DNA from: Amanita rubescens
Lineage: Eukaryota > Basidiomycota > Agaricomycetes > Agaricales > Amanitaceae
NCBI GenBank assembly: GCA_015039365.1
Contig: WION01000007.1
Span: 248,001-312,000, forward strand
DNA: 64,000 nt
Direction of reading: 5' to 3'
The notes under the pieces were generated by a model that made no database searches, was not told where the DNA came from, and saw nothing but the letters and a program-made list of their open reading frames with translations. Positions 40,049-50,993 of the stretch are shown here, in pieces. Position 1 is the stretch's first letter; each line of letters begins with the position of its first letter. The translations under genes and the position numbers were made by a program.

Positions 40049-41880
40049 ATGGGAATGTCGTATCAAAACATACCAAGCACCTGGACCTCCTTGTGGGAGG
40101 TGGAGTCGATCGCCGATCTCGTGGTGGCAATGAAAGCATCTGGGAACCCAGACCCCTATGCAATCCAACTGGTTTTCCTCGTCCTCCCCCTCTTCTTTGC
40201 TGCATATACACAGAGAAAAGTGTTTTACGGCCAGAATATCGAATTGCGTCCCGAACTTGAACGAATGAGCGGCAAAATTGAGGACGGTTCCTCAAGCGCT
40301 GCTTCCACCCTCGGAAAGAGATATCTTCTTGTGTACGGCCTTGTCATGGGTAAAGTTGGAACTTGCTTCTGAGCTTGCATTTCGTCTAACCCATTCCTCA
40401 GGTGCTGATTGGCTTCAAGGTCCATACTTGTATTCTCTCTACAGGGAACAGTACAACTTTGCCGAGCGGTTGGTCGCCGTTCTTTTCATCACAGGCTTCG
40501 TTTCCGCAGGGGTCGCAGCACCTTTTGTTGGCGCCTGTGCAGATCAGTAGTATGTTTCTGTTAATCACAGTGCCTCGCACTCGCTAACGAGAGGTAGTGG
40601 GCGAAAACGGCTTTGCCTCGCATTCTGCGTAACATATGCTTTTGGTTGCCTTTGCAAACTTGCAAACTTTTATCCTCTCCTTCTCTTTGGGCGTGTCTTT
40701 GGGGGGGTCTCGACCGCAATTTTGTTCACCTCTTTCGAAGCTTGGCTTGTATCTTCATCCACGTCCCTGTCGTTATCACAGTCAGATCTTTCAACGATAA
40801 TGGCCAGAGCAACACTGCTCAATGGATTCGTTGCGACTGCGGCAGGCGTGATTAGCAACGAGCTTGTGCGATATACCAACACCTTTCGGTCACCATTTGT
40901 CCTTGCTGCAATCGTCCTTGCATGTTCCTGGATTGTTATTGAGCTAGTCTGGACGGAAAACTATGGAGAACATGACCATGTTTCGACGAATAATACGCCG
41001 CAGATTGCCAGATTGAAAGAGGCATTGCACATACTCTTCTCTAGTGAGTAGATTTTTTGACGTGGAACTCAGTTTTGACACGATCCCAGACTCTCAGTTG
41101 CTCATCCTAGGCCTAATCCAGACATTTTTTGAAGGTTCAATGTATATCTTTGTCTTCAATTGGGTTCCCTCACTCGAACAAGTCTCGGGATCATCTTCCC
41201 TACCGCTTGGATATATCTTCTCATCATTCATGATGTCGATGATGCTTGGTTCTTTATTTTATACATTTATCGTCAATCGATATCTCCCGCGTCCGGCGCC
41301 GTGTAAATCAGTCACATCTCCCCTTACCCCGACCGTAGAAACGCCCTTCCTTCCGGATTCGTACGACTTCCCGCTACCCCCACCCTCCCCAATACCGAAC
41401 GCACAATCCAGCCCTTCCACGATTCAGCCAGCCGAATCATCATCCTTGGTGTTGTACACAAGGTTGAGCAGTTTTATATGCTTCGCCAGCAGCTTGTCCC
41501 TCTTGGGAAGCATACTTGTAACCAATGCGCCAGGACGCTCCATTGCATTTTGCGTATTCGAGGCTTGTGTGGGCATGTACTATCCTGTCCAGGGCATGCT
41601 CCGAAGTGTGCTTATTCCCGACGAACATCGCGCGACGGTTAGTGTTCTGTGCATAAAATAACTTCGAAATGTTATACTAATCGCTGTGTTCCTGATGCAG
41701 ATATCCTCATTGTTTCGCATTCCACTGAACATATTCGTGGTCGTTTCGTTGCTAACTGGAGTGACTTCAGCGCGGCAAGTTGTTCTGGTTGCCTGTTCTG
41801 CCGTGCTCGGATTCTCGTCGATTATCATGTTCATGAATAGCATGAGACATACAAGGATCGCACGCCAAACAATTGCTTGA
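40049..41880 (+). CDS. MFS transporter, MFSD5/Mot2-like molybdate-anion transporter
   Basis: Members of this MFS branch (Pfam MFS_5) include algal and animal Mot2/MFSD5 proteins linked to molybdate uptake. After a short hydrophilic start (MGMSYQNIPST) come the first helix (AIQLVFLVLPLFFAAYTQRK) and RYLLVYGLVMGADWLQGPYL with YSLYREQYN, a hallmark of the family. Next are LFITGFVSAGVAAPFVGACA with DQWGRKR, and the long matching run TAILFTSFEAWLVSS. Later exons give LLILGLIQTFFEGSMYIFVF with NWVPSLEQ, a Ser/Pro-rich central loop at about 41300-41450, and the last helices with VLIPDEHRATV and ISSLFRIPLNIFVVVSLLTG. About twelve helices in total. The substrate is inferred from family only. The ATG at 40049 and one at 40055 are in frame; an ATG at 39992 would add residues with no conservation visible. 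The upstream 90 bases are found again, diverged, at 37735-37815. Confidence 0.85.
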
Positions 41881-43512
41881 AATTCTCTCTTAGCGATGTA
41901 ATAGTGCTCGCTAAATCATAGTGCTCGTATAATTCCATGATCTACTTAGCCAAACGATGGACTTGTATTGTAAACCAATTTAGGCACAACCGACGATAAC
42001 AATGCCAAGTCTGTATAGAAGTTTTGGACGAAGTCCATATGAATTCAAGCAAACAGTTATATGAGAATTCTCCTGTTTATTAGAAAGCCGGACTCGGAAG
42101 CTCATTGGATGGCATACCCTTTCAAAATCAATTTATTTATTCATTGAAAAATGCCGTTCTTGACATTAGGCGAGAATCATATTTTCGAGAGGAAATGTCT
42201 GCTCCTATGATGTTCCCGGCAGTGCGGAACAAATCTTGCTATTCAGCGTAGCACGGGAGCTACAAGGTTATAATTAGTCTAGGTACAAGAATCAACGCGC
42301 AAGATACGCGCGTTTTCGACGTAGAACCGGCTGCTCGGGTTACGAAGTAATTGTTTGCAGGAGATCGTGGCTGAGGGGCAGCGAGCAGCCCTTGCCCGGC
42401 CATTGCCATCCCAAACCTACCAGGAACAGGAGTGGCACCAAAACGAGCGATCCTGCCAACATATATGGTCGGCGGGAGCGTGATCATCGATTCATCAGTG
42501 GTGGCGTTGCGACCAACTCGGAAGAGTCAGTTTCAACTCAACGCCCACATGCAATTACATTAACCCTTATAGCTGCTCATTTATCAGCGATAAAAGAGTA
42601 TCCACAGCGACTCCTACTAGCCACAGCAGTCTTATTAGCAGCGGGTCCGGAACAAATTATTTTGCATTGGTGATGATTCGAGCTCATTGATCGTTGATCG
42701 TCAGCTACTGCTACATACAGCCGCTACAAAAATTAAAATAATACCAACTTTCATGCTACGGAACTTTTGAGCTGACTTCGTAGTGAATAGCTTCGCCGGG
42801 GATAAAATGCGACGGCCCAGGCGCACCTCATTAATCGTGACGTGACTGGCGACTCCAACCAAGGTATGTAAAATCTGGGGTCGTTTCCTTAGAGAATTAC
42901 TGGCCCTTCCTTTATTGCTAACTTATCAGTTATTCGTCTTAAAGTCAGCCTAGAAAACACCTTCAATGGAATCACTAGTGGAACTTTCAAAGGGTGCGAC
43001 AAAGTCGCCGGAAATTTCGGACAAAATTGCTCTTAATATGTGGCGAGCACAGCTCACTGATGGGTATATGTAAGTATATAAAAGATGACGTGCGGCGTCT
43101 TCAACCTTATCAGTCGATGTAGTCTTTGATTGTTCCTGTTTCAATCCATGTGCTAGTTCAAAACGCGCAGCATGTTATTATGCCCAATCACTCAGGAATC
43201 AGCATGCATGAATCCACTGGTCAGTACTCAGTTTCAAAGTTTGTTCAATCGAAAGCACCGCCAAGTTCATCCTACCAACCGCACTCGAATAACGTGCTCA
43301 TTTTATTCATTGAACATTCACTACACCTTCTTCGACATTAGACGCGAATTACATTTTTAAGAATCAGGAAACAATATTGAAGTTTGGCCGCCATATACCA
43401 CGTCTTTCAGGAAGCAACCGATCCGAACAAAGTAGAAAAAGCGGTCAACTGCGGCACGATCAGTTAGCTACACGTAGAATAAAAATTTGTCATATTGTTA
43501 AACTTTAGTATA
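41881..43512. other. Spacer with gene fragment and duplicated segments
   Basis: Holds the Gbp2-like fragment at 42195-42440, the segments 42595-42800 and 43005-43120 that reappear at 38.0 and 36.8 kb, and a pair of related pieces at 42140-42190 and 43300-43360. No complete gene. Confidence 0.55.
42195..42440 (-). pseudogene. Stray fragment of the neighbouring Gbp2-like RRM gene
   Basis: It corresponds to about 44478-44735 of the intact gene and has the same orientation. Both share ATGTCTGCTC.TATGATGTTC and GCGGAACAAATCTT on the plus strand. On the minus strand the fragment encodes ARFGATPVPG, GMAMAGQGL, AAPQPRSP and NNYF, the linker between RRM1 and RRM2. The intron between them is still recognisable. 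No start or RRM1 is present. Confidence 0.8.
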
Positions 43513-46134
43513 TCACGCCATGTCTGCTTGAATGGGTTGGACTTGACCGCCTTTTGCAGCCGTTGGGGAAAAGGTATGCCAGCGATCGTTGAAGCGAACG
43601 TCTAAGGCAGTTTGAAGTTGACGAGAATCACACCAAACAATAACAAACATACCAAGCTGGCCGACCTCCGTACATGTAGTGCTGGAATTTGGCTGTAAAG
43701 ATCAAGTTAGGACGTGTATGACTATGATCAAAAGAAATAACCCACCAATTGCAGTTTCAGCTTCCGGTATCTGAGAGAACTGGACGACACCGCAGCCCTT
43801 TGAACGGGTTCCCTCAAACAAAATCTCCGCCAGCTCAACTTGACCAGTCGTCTCGAAGAGCTCAACCAAGTCTTCGTTCGCAGTGGACCACGGAAGCTAA
43901 AAACAGGACAGTTAGCCTTTGAAATACGAACAAGAAAACATTCTCCGCACGTACATTACGAACCATGATCTGTTGACTCGGTTCTAGATCAAAGCCAGGG
44001 TACGCTCCACCATAGCCACCGCCATATCCGTCCATACGGAGTCCGCCAGTAGTCTGTTGGTCAGGCCCAGAATAATCGGCATAAAGATCCTGGTTAGAGA
44101 AATCTCGGGCGCCACCCGCCTGTGGGAAGCCCCCGCGGAAGCCACCTCTAAAGCCACCACCTCTGAGACCCCCGCGTGGAAAGCTACCGCGGAGCCCTCC
44201 ACGCAGGCCCCCACGATAGCTGCCTGGACCCGAGAGCCCGGCGTAACGATCCTAACGATAAACGTTAATCATACATTTGTCACGTAGTTCAACCCATACC
44301 TCGCGAACTTCGAGGGTGCGTCCGTACCAGTCAAAGCCATTGTACATGCCTATCGCATCGTCAGCATTGATCACTCTAAAACGGACGCTACTTACTAATC
44401 GCTTGCTGGGCATCTTTTGATGTTTCAAAGACGACGGTACCAGATCCCTTGGGGCGACCATCAATACCGATGTTAATGTCTGCTCGTATGATGTTCCCGG
44501 CCGCGCGGAACAAATCTTTGAGATCCTGCCATCCAGCCTGGTACGGAAGCTATAAGGTCACGGTCAGCGTAGTTACAAGAACCAACACGCAAAATACGAA
44601 CGTTTCCGACATAAAGCTGATTGCCCGGGTTCTGGTTTGTGCCAAAGTAGTTGTGTGAAGGAGGTCGTGGCGGAGGGGCGGAGTGCAGCCCTTGCCCAGC
44701 CATTGCCATACCAATCTTACCAGGAACAGGAGTGGCACCAAACCGAGCTTCACTTTCACGATCCTACCAATGATAATCAACGACAGCCAAAAGCCTGCTC
44801 GCAATGACCGACCTCTCGGATGAAAACAGGCCGACCGAGCAAAGGCTGCTCCGAAAGTTCGCGTATGGCACGTTGCGAGTCTTCCGGAGAAGTAAACTCG
44901 ACGATACTGGGATTAGGACAATAAGTTTATAAAAAACTACGACATCCAAAAACCCTCCACTCACCCACATCCCTTGGAAACACCCGTCGGGGTAACGAGA
45001 ACTTCGGCGAATAGAACCTCACCAGCTGCCAATCCCAAAAGAAAAAAGAACTCCCATCAATATCCTCTCGACAACTCAACCATCCATCAACAAAAAAACT
45101 GGAAAAACACGCGCGCTCTTCCTCCCCACAAGCTCACGCTCCCAGTTCATCGGAAAAACCCGCCTCGTGCCCAATGGGTCGGCTTTAAGCGGCTGGAGAG
45201 AGCATAAAAACGAAAAACCAAAGGCACAGCATGACCACGCCATCGCGCTATATTATGCGCGCCTCCGCCACCGCTGCTGGCTGCTGCTGCTATTCAAAAT
45301 AAAAAGCAAAAAAAATTATGCCACAGCTCTCACGCCGTCCCCATCGCTCTCGAAAAACATTTGGAAAAAGCTAATCTGGGATTCCCCCACCCACCTCCCC
45401 TCATGAATTCCATCAGGTCGCGATACCTGACATCATAGCTGAGATTGCCAACATACACCCGGTTTTCTCTCTTGCTGATCTTGGAAAACTCGACCGCCTC
45501 TTCGTGAGGTGCGTTCATGGGGCCGCCGAGGGAGCGAGGGAAGGGCTCAGCGGCTTTACGATCGCCGCTCCTAGAATGAGTCCTGGACCGAGTCCGTGAG
45601 CGGGTCCTTGAGCGCGAACGACGAGCGCGTCTGCGAGGTGAAGCAGAACGACGTCGAGAACGAGACCGACTGCGAGAGCGCGACCGCTTACGACGCTGAG
45701 AGAAAAAGAAGAAGAAAAAAAACACCAAATAGTCAGCATATATGCACCACGTCGACCATTAAAAAATGGCTTACATCACCAGCTCGCCTGTCTGGCTCCC
45801 AATGGTCACCAGCACCAGACCTTCTGCTCCTGCCTGAATACAAGTAAGAATCTATAACAGACATGAATGAGAAAAAAAAAGCGGTATACTAACCTGGATC
45901 ACGACGTTCGCGGTCACGGTGTTCCCTTTCCTTGTCCCTATCCCTCCTTTCTCTCTCGCGGTCATAGTTGTGGTCCCTAGCATCGCGGTCTCTGTCTCTG
46001 TCCTTATCGCGGTCAAATTCACGATCCCTTTCCCTGTCGCGGTCACGGTCCCTTTCTCTTCCACTGCTGGAATTGCTGATTCCCTTGTCGTCCAGTGGCA
46101 TGTTGTCGTCCATCTTTTTCATGTCCACGTCCAT
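43513..46134 (-). CDS. GBP2: Gbp2/Hrb1-like SR-type RNA-binding protein with three RRMs
   Basis: The protein starts MDVDMKKMDDNMPLDDKGIS, then a long Arg/Asp/Glu repeat segment (45895-46080), an Arg/Ser segment (45600-45710) and RRM1 with RVYVGNLSYDVRYRDLMEFM. RRM1 ends through VEFTSPEDSQRAIRELSEQP. A linker with ARFGATPVPGKIGMAMAGQG leads to RRM2 (QLYVGN, LPYQAGWQDLKDLFRAAGNI, GTVVFETSKDAQQAI). An RGG box of Gly/Arg/Phe repeats (44110-44225) is followed by RRM3 (IMVRNLPWSTANEDLVELFE, GCGVVQFSQIPEAETAI). The tail ends IQADMA at 43513. This layout is that of yeast Gbp2 and Hrb1, nuclear poly(A)+ RNA adaptors of the TREX complex that control export of spliced mRNA; Gbp2 also binds telomeric DNA. 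About eight introns. The C-terminal half is secure. The N-terminal joins around 45710-45890 are plausible by GT-AG but less sure. Confidence 0.88.
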
Positions 46135-46397
46135 GGTCACGGCTAGCTTTAGAAATTGCCTTTGAGTCTTCTTTTTTAAATGGGAGCCGTCGAGTCAGAA
46201 GGCCCGGGACCACACGAGTGAATGGAAAAGCAAAAAGTGAAACAAGCCAAATTTTTTTCGCACCCGCGCTGTGGGAATTTATTACAAAACCAATTACTCA
46301 TCAAACAGTCATAGTAATACAATGTATATTGCTTCGATTTATTCTAGTTGCTCCTTTCTATAGCATTGTCTGTTATTAGGATACGAGTGCATCTGAA

Positions 46398-49300
46398 TCA
46401 GATCTCGCTAGCCGGAGTTGAAATGCCAATGGGTTCCCCCTCCTTGACGAGTTCAAGCAAGTGATCCACGACCTCTTGTGGGGAGTTGACGTGCCAGCTT
46501 GCGAGAGTGCGTTTACTGCTGTGACCGACGGCGGTCGTGAAGATCGAATCAGAAGTGACGGACAGTTTGCAAGGTTGATGCTCTTTGTCACTGCTAACCA
46601 AAGTGATCGATAGAGGTGGCTCCAAGATGGCCTCGGTCTGGCCAGCGGTGAAAAGGAGCAAGGGCGCGGAACATGTCCTCGTCGGTCTATATCAACACAT
46701 AAGAGATATTTATGCAACGGGTTCAGCTCCCACGTACCTTATCATCTCCGGCACAAAAGACAAATTCTGCATCAGGTTCGAGGTACAACAGTCGCTTGAC
46801 AATTTCCCCCTGGGATACGAGTCATTACCAACCATTTGTAATCCATGAGACTTGGCATACCTTGCTCACAGCCAAAGGACGAACTTCCAGGTTCTTCTTT
46901 CCAACGAGAACTGCGACAAATCAGTGTTGAGTCCATGTCAAGATTCAAAAACTCACCCTCGATAGGTCGCTTGTGCGCCAAATTGTTCTCGAGCAGATCC
47001 TGACATTGTCTACACTGGAATAGACTGCATGAAACGTTAGCCGAGTTATGCTGCACTCTATTACGCGCACTCACCCCCACTCAGGATCCGCCCCTCTGTA
47101 ATGCCACGTAATCGAACTTCTCTTGATCTCAATGTGACTGCCAGGTGGTTCTCTACGCCAAGCATAATCAGCACCTTCCGCAGACGCACCCGATACGAGA
47201 CATTACCTCTGTATAGTATTTGAAAATATCTAAAACATCCTTCATCCAACTCATATCCAGCCTTTGAGTCAAATTCTGCCACTCTTTCGAACCCCTCTCA
47301 CGGAGGAACCCACCATGCTCAGCAGAAAAGCCGAGGCCTTCAATATGACCAAGGTGCTGCTCGAGGAATTCGCCAGTCGCGACCAGATATAATCCATACC
47401 ATGTTCCTCGGGTCCGCCGCCAACTTTGTTAACGCCTCGAGCGTCGCAGTAGTTGGTACTGCCAGAGACGGCGTCTTGACTATAGGTGTCAATGTACCCT
47501 GTGACACGAATCAGCACAACTCGCTACAAAACAACTAAAACGGGCCCACATCATAATCCAACATGAACAGCCGCTTCTTCGCCTTCTCGTATTCACCCAT
47601 CAAGCGATCCTTTGGAATGTACGGCGTCTGTCTCGCCTGGGTGTGGTTACTCAACAACGACAACAACTGCTTCACGAGCACGGCAGCCCATGTATGCGAC
47701 GTGTGCGTCGTCACAACCTTGTACAGCCTAGCATGTCTAACCTCTTTTTCAGCTTGAGACATCAACAAGCCGCGGTTAATAGCAGCCGCGACCTCCTATA
47801 TGCGCCATCAGAAACGCACATCATGTAAAAAGGGACACATACGCCAAGATTCCATGGGTTGACTAACAGCGCATCCTCCATGTTCTTGCTGATTCCCATA
47901 AACTCACTCAACACGCTCGGGCTCTTATTTGTCCTCTCTTGCGCAATAACAAACTCCATGCTCGTGGTGTTCATACCGTCGCGCAGGGGCGTGATCACAG
48001 CAAGATCAGCAACGCTCAGCAGGGCGTAAAACTCATCCTTCTTCAACGTCTGGTGGCTGCACCGCAAAATCAGCAAGATCGTCGACAACGGCACCGTATC
48101 ACGTACTAGTGGTGCACCGGTATAAAGTCAAGACTTCCATACTCGCCATTAATGTGGGATACCAATTCGCTGACCATCCGTTCCAATTTAGGCGAATCAT
48201 TCAGGGCCGGAGAAGTCACTTGAATCATCACAACGTTGCCTATCCATTCGGGATAATCTTGCAACAGCTTCTCGAACGCTCGGAGCTTATCACAGTGTTT
48301 ATCAGCGTGATCGGCCTGATACGCTCTTTGCCTACCTTTTGCATAACACCCTTGACCACATCGAGTTTGTCCCGTCCCACAATGATCTTCTTGCCTTCGT
48401 ACAGGGTCTGAAGAGCATCCAATTTCGGCTCGATGCCAGGACGCGAGCTGTTTGAGTACTTGGTGTCAGGCTTCTTGGCGATCTTGAGAGATCTAGTACT
48501 TACAGATCCTTGGACACCCGCTCCGCATCGATTCCGACGGGACAATGACTGACGACGGTGACCCGCCCATCCACATCGATCCCACGAGATGTGGCCTCGT
48601 ATCCACAAACTCGGATACATGTTGATGTAAAGTGTCGCGAGTATGAATAGGTCTGCGGTCTAATCAGTAATTGGACTACGAAATAATCGCTCTGGACGGA
48701 CCTGGAAACAAACAAGATTGGCTCCCAACATGCCATCTAGAATTTCCCTTCGACCTGAGAATAGAACACGTCAATGTCGTCATCAGACGCGTCTCGAACC
48801 TACTCACGAGGTAAACATCTAAACACCTCACTGCTTGGGAAAGGGGTGTGGACAAAAAGCCCAACTACTGCATCAGGCAATGACTCGCGAATCAATCTGA
48901 GCGAAAAAAAAAGTTAATAGCGCTCCAAGACGGGAAAGATAACGTGGAAAACGGCCGCCTCTGGACCGATAAGGATATAGGGATGATGCCATCCATACAC
49001 AGGGGCGGTAGATATCGGATAAAAGCTTACCTGGGCAGAAGAAGCAAGTGATAATCATGTATCCAAATTAGGTCACCAGGCCTATAAATTTCAGCTATTT
49101 TCCTAGCAAAGCCAGCGTTTGCCGCTTCATAGTAGGGGTAGTACTGGTCCGCACTAGAATACTCTGTAACGACATCTTGCCAGAGTAAATAGTGAAACAG
49201 GGGCCAGAGCGCTACGGCCCCGAGTCAGCGCTCAAACACTTACAACGGGAATGAACGCGATACATACTCTGTTTACAATAGCCGTCGTAATGCCCATGAG

Positions 49301-49824
49301 CGACTTTATCGTCTAGCCAGACAGGGAGATATTGGGTCCGACCAGTCATCTTCACCCTCGGCCTCCCGCGGCTGATACGCCTTGAGAGATTGGTCGAGAG
49401 CGGCTCTATCCGGGATGGAGATTGAATCGGAGGATATCTTCTCATTTGGAGTCGCGGAGAGAATGTCGCCTGTCCAACCGACGATGAGCTGTTCATGGGT
49501 AGCAGAGAGAGAGCGTATGCCAGAAATCATAGCAGCGTGTCCATAACGCGGGCTTAATGTCCAGACGGCGGAAGAGGACTCTGGCGGGGCGACGGGAGAG
49601 AGGTCGGCTGGGTGAACCTGTGGAGTAGCTGGAGGACTGAGAACTCCTGGGCCAGAGTTGAGTGTAGCAGTGATTGGGAGATAATGGCAGACGTGGATAA
49701 CTCTGCCAGAGAGAGTGATGCCATTGGCGCGATGATGTTCCTGGAGAAGACAGATGTTGTCTCTGACTTTGTCAATGTGGATGTCATCACCTTGACGAGT
49801 GTAAGGCTCAGCGAAAGAGTCCAT
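46398..49824 (-). CDS. TPS2: Trehalose-6-phosphate phosphatase/synthase-like protein (Tps2 type); one apparent frameshift
   Basis: The protein starts at 49824 (MDSFAEPYTRQGDDIHIDKV) with an extended N-terminus holding RVIHVCHYLPITATLNS. A glucosyltransferase-20 domain follows (TQYLPVWLDDKVAHGHYDGY, GDLIWIHDYHLLLLP, RREILDGMLG, GYEATSRGIDVDGRVTVVSH, KLDVVKGVMQK, LSVADLAVITPLRDGMNTTS). Then comes a HAD-type phosphatase domain with RLFMLDYDGTLTPIVKTPSL split by an intron after LDYD, and later WIISGRD, GFSAEHGGFLRERG and ITWHYRGADPEWG. The last exon ends TPASEI. This order is Tps2, the phosphatase subunit of the fungal trehalose synthase complex. Between the codons of WIISGRD and GEFLEQHLG one extra base (A on the plus strand, at about 47375) changes the frame, with no intron able to absorb it. 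The rest is open, so this is either an assembly error or a disabling change. Confidence 0.9.
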
Positions 49825-49942
49825 GGTGGAAAGGAATGAAGAAAGACGATCGAGGCTCCCCTCCTTAAGACATGAAATGATGATCAACTTTTTCAAGAGT
49901 ACGTGACCCAATTAGGCAGCCAATGTAATCGATATACCGTAC

Positions 49943-50617
49943 TTACTCCTCCTGTCGAATCCCCGCCTCATCCCCGCCCCCTTCCGACCCAATCTCACCC
50001 TTCTCTTCAGGATCAAGCCAACTTTCTTCCACAGTCCCCTTCACTCTCCGCACATACTCCTTCATATTCTCTCGGTACAGCTGAGCAGCTTCCGCATTCG
50101 CAGGGCTATTTGGGTTCGGGTCATGCAACAAACTCTGAATCGAAGTCAGAATCGCTGCAACATCATACGTCGGCGACCACCGATTCTGCAAAATATCCAG
50201 GCACAACTCCCCATTCGCATACACATTCGGATGAAACATCCTCGACAAAAACTTCACCGTAGGCGGTTTGTTTGGGTATGACTCGTCAAATTGCAGCGTC
50301 AACCTGAACGTTCCGTCCTCGAATGGCGTGTCAGCTAAGTCACTGGATCAGTGTGCTTCTGGCCAGTCACTTTTCTCCAAGGGCAACTTACGAGGTCCAA
50401 AGATCACCGCATTCCACAACATGATATTATCTGGGCAAGGGGATCCAGAGATCCCGCTTGGCGGATCCGTCGACAGTCGTTTGAAATCACGAATCAGCCG
50501 CTTTCTGCAATTCGTAGACTATATATCGTGCGTGAGTCCCCGTTTACATTACAAAAGAGCTAGACTCACCATGGTTGGAATACAAGTACAAGATGATCAC
50601 GAGCCAGCCGCGTTCAT
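49943..50617 (-). CDS. RAD6: Ubiquitin-conjugating enzyme E2 Rad6/Ubc2
   Basis: Three exons. The start exon gives MNAAGS. After an intron ending AATTGCAG it joins to [20 protein letters not shown] and [13 protein letters not shown]. The last exon gives [40 protein letters not shown] with the catalytic Cys in GELCLD at about 50201, and [20 protein letters not shown]. The residues from RLIRDFKR onward match Rad6 nearly one to one, and the start exon places the same number of residues before them as in other Rad6 proteins. Rad6 attaches ubiquitin to histone H2B with Bre1, to PCNA with Rad18 and to N-degron substrates with Ubr1. The tail after [13 protein letters not shown] is longer than in most and ends in a Glu/Gly-rich run that stops at 49943. 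It lies 118 bases upstream of the Tps2 gene start, on the same strand. Confidence 0.93.
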
Positions 50618-50993
50618 CGACACAAGCCTCACGTCCATCAACACGTGTCAACATTCCTACTTTTATTAGACCAGTATTACATTTCTTTTATATTTTGGAT
50701 CCATACATGCAAAAAGTTATGTCATGCGCCTAATCGTCGTCGTAAGAGTGAAATGTAAAACGTTGTCAGTCAAGAAGGTAACGAAAAGTTGTTGAAAAAA
50801 AAAAAGGGGGATATTGGCACATCGAAAAACACTCAATCAACCAACGTCAACCACTCCAACCCAATGTCGTGTGAATAGAAGAATTGTCATGAATTATTGT
50901 GAACGACACCAGATTAGATAGACAGGTCTAGTTTTACGAGTGGCGATAAAAATAAATGATCGTTGGGTAGTTGAACATGTTTTCCTTTTTTCT
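50618..50993. other. Intergenic, Rad6 promoter and 3' flank of Pma1
   Basis: AT-rich stretches and a poly-A run at about 50797-50806. No gene was recognised. Confidence 0.5.

Noticed and set aside
45890..46080. Tandem repeat array of about 6-12 base units
   Set aside because: It is the coding sequence for the Arg/Asp/Glu repeat segment of the Gbp2-like protein, not an independent satellite.
47375..47375. Very short intron to explain the Tps2 frame change
   Set aside because: The only GT-AG pair nearby would span about 24 bases, too short for a fungal intron, and would remove conserved residues.
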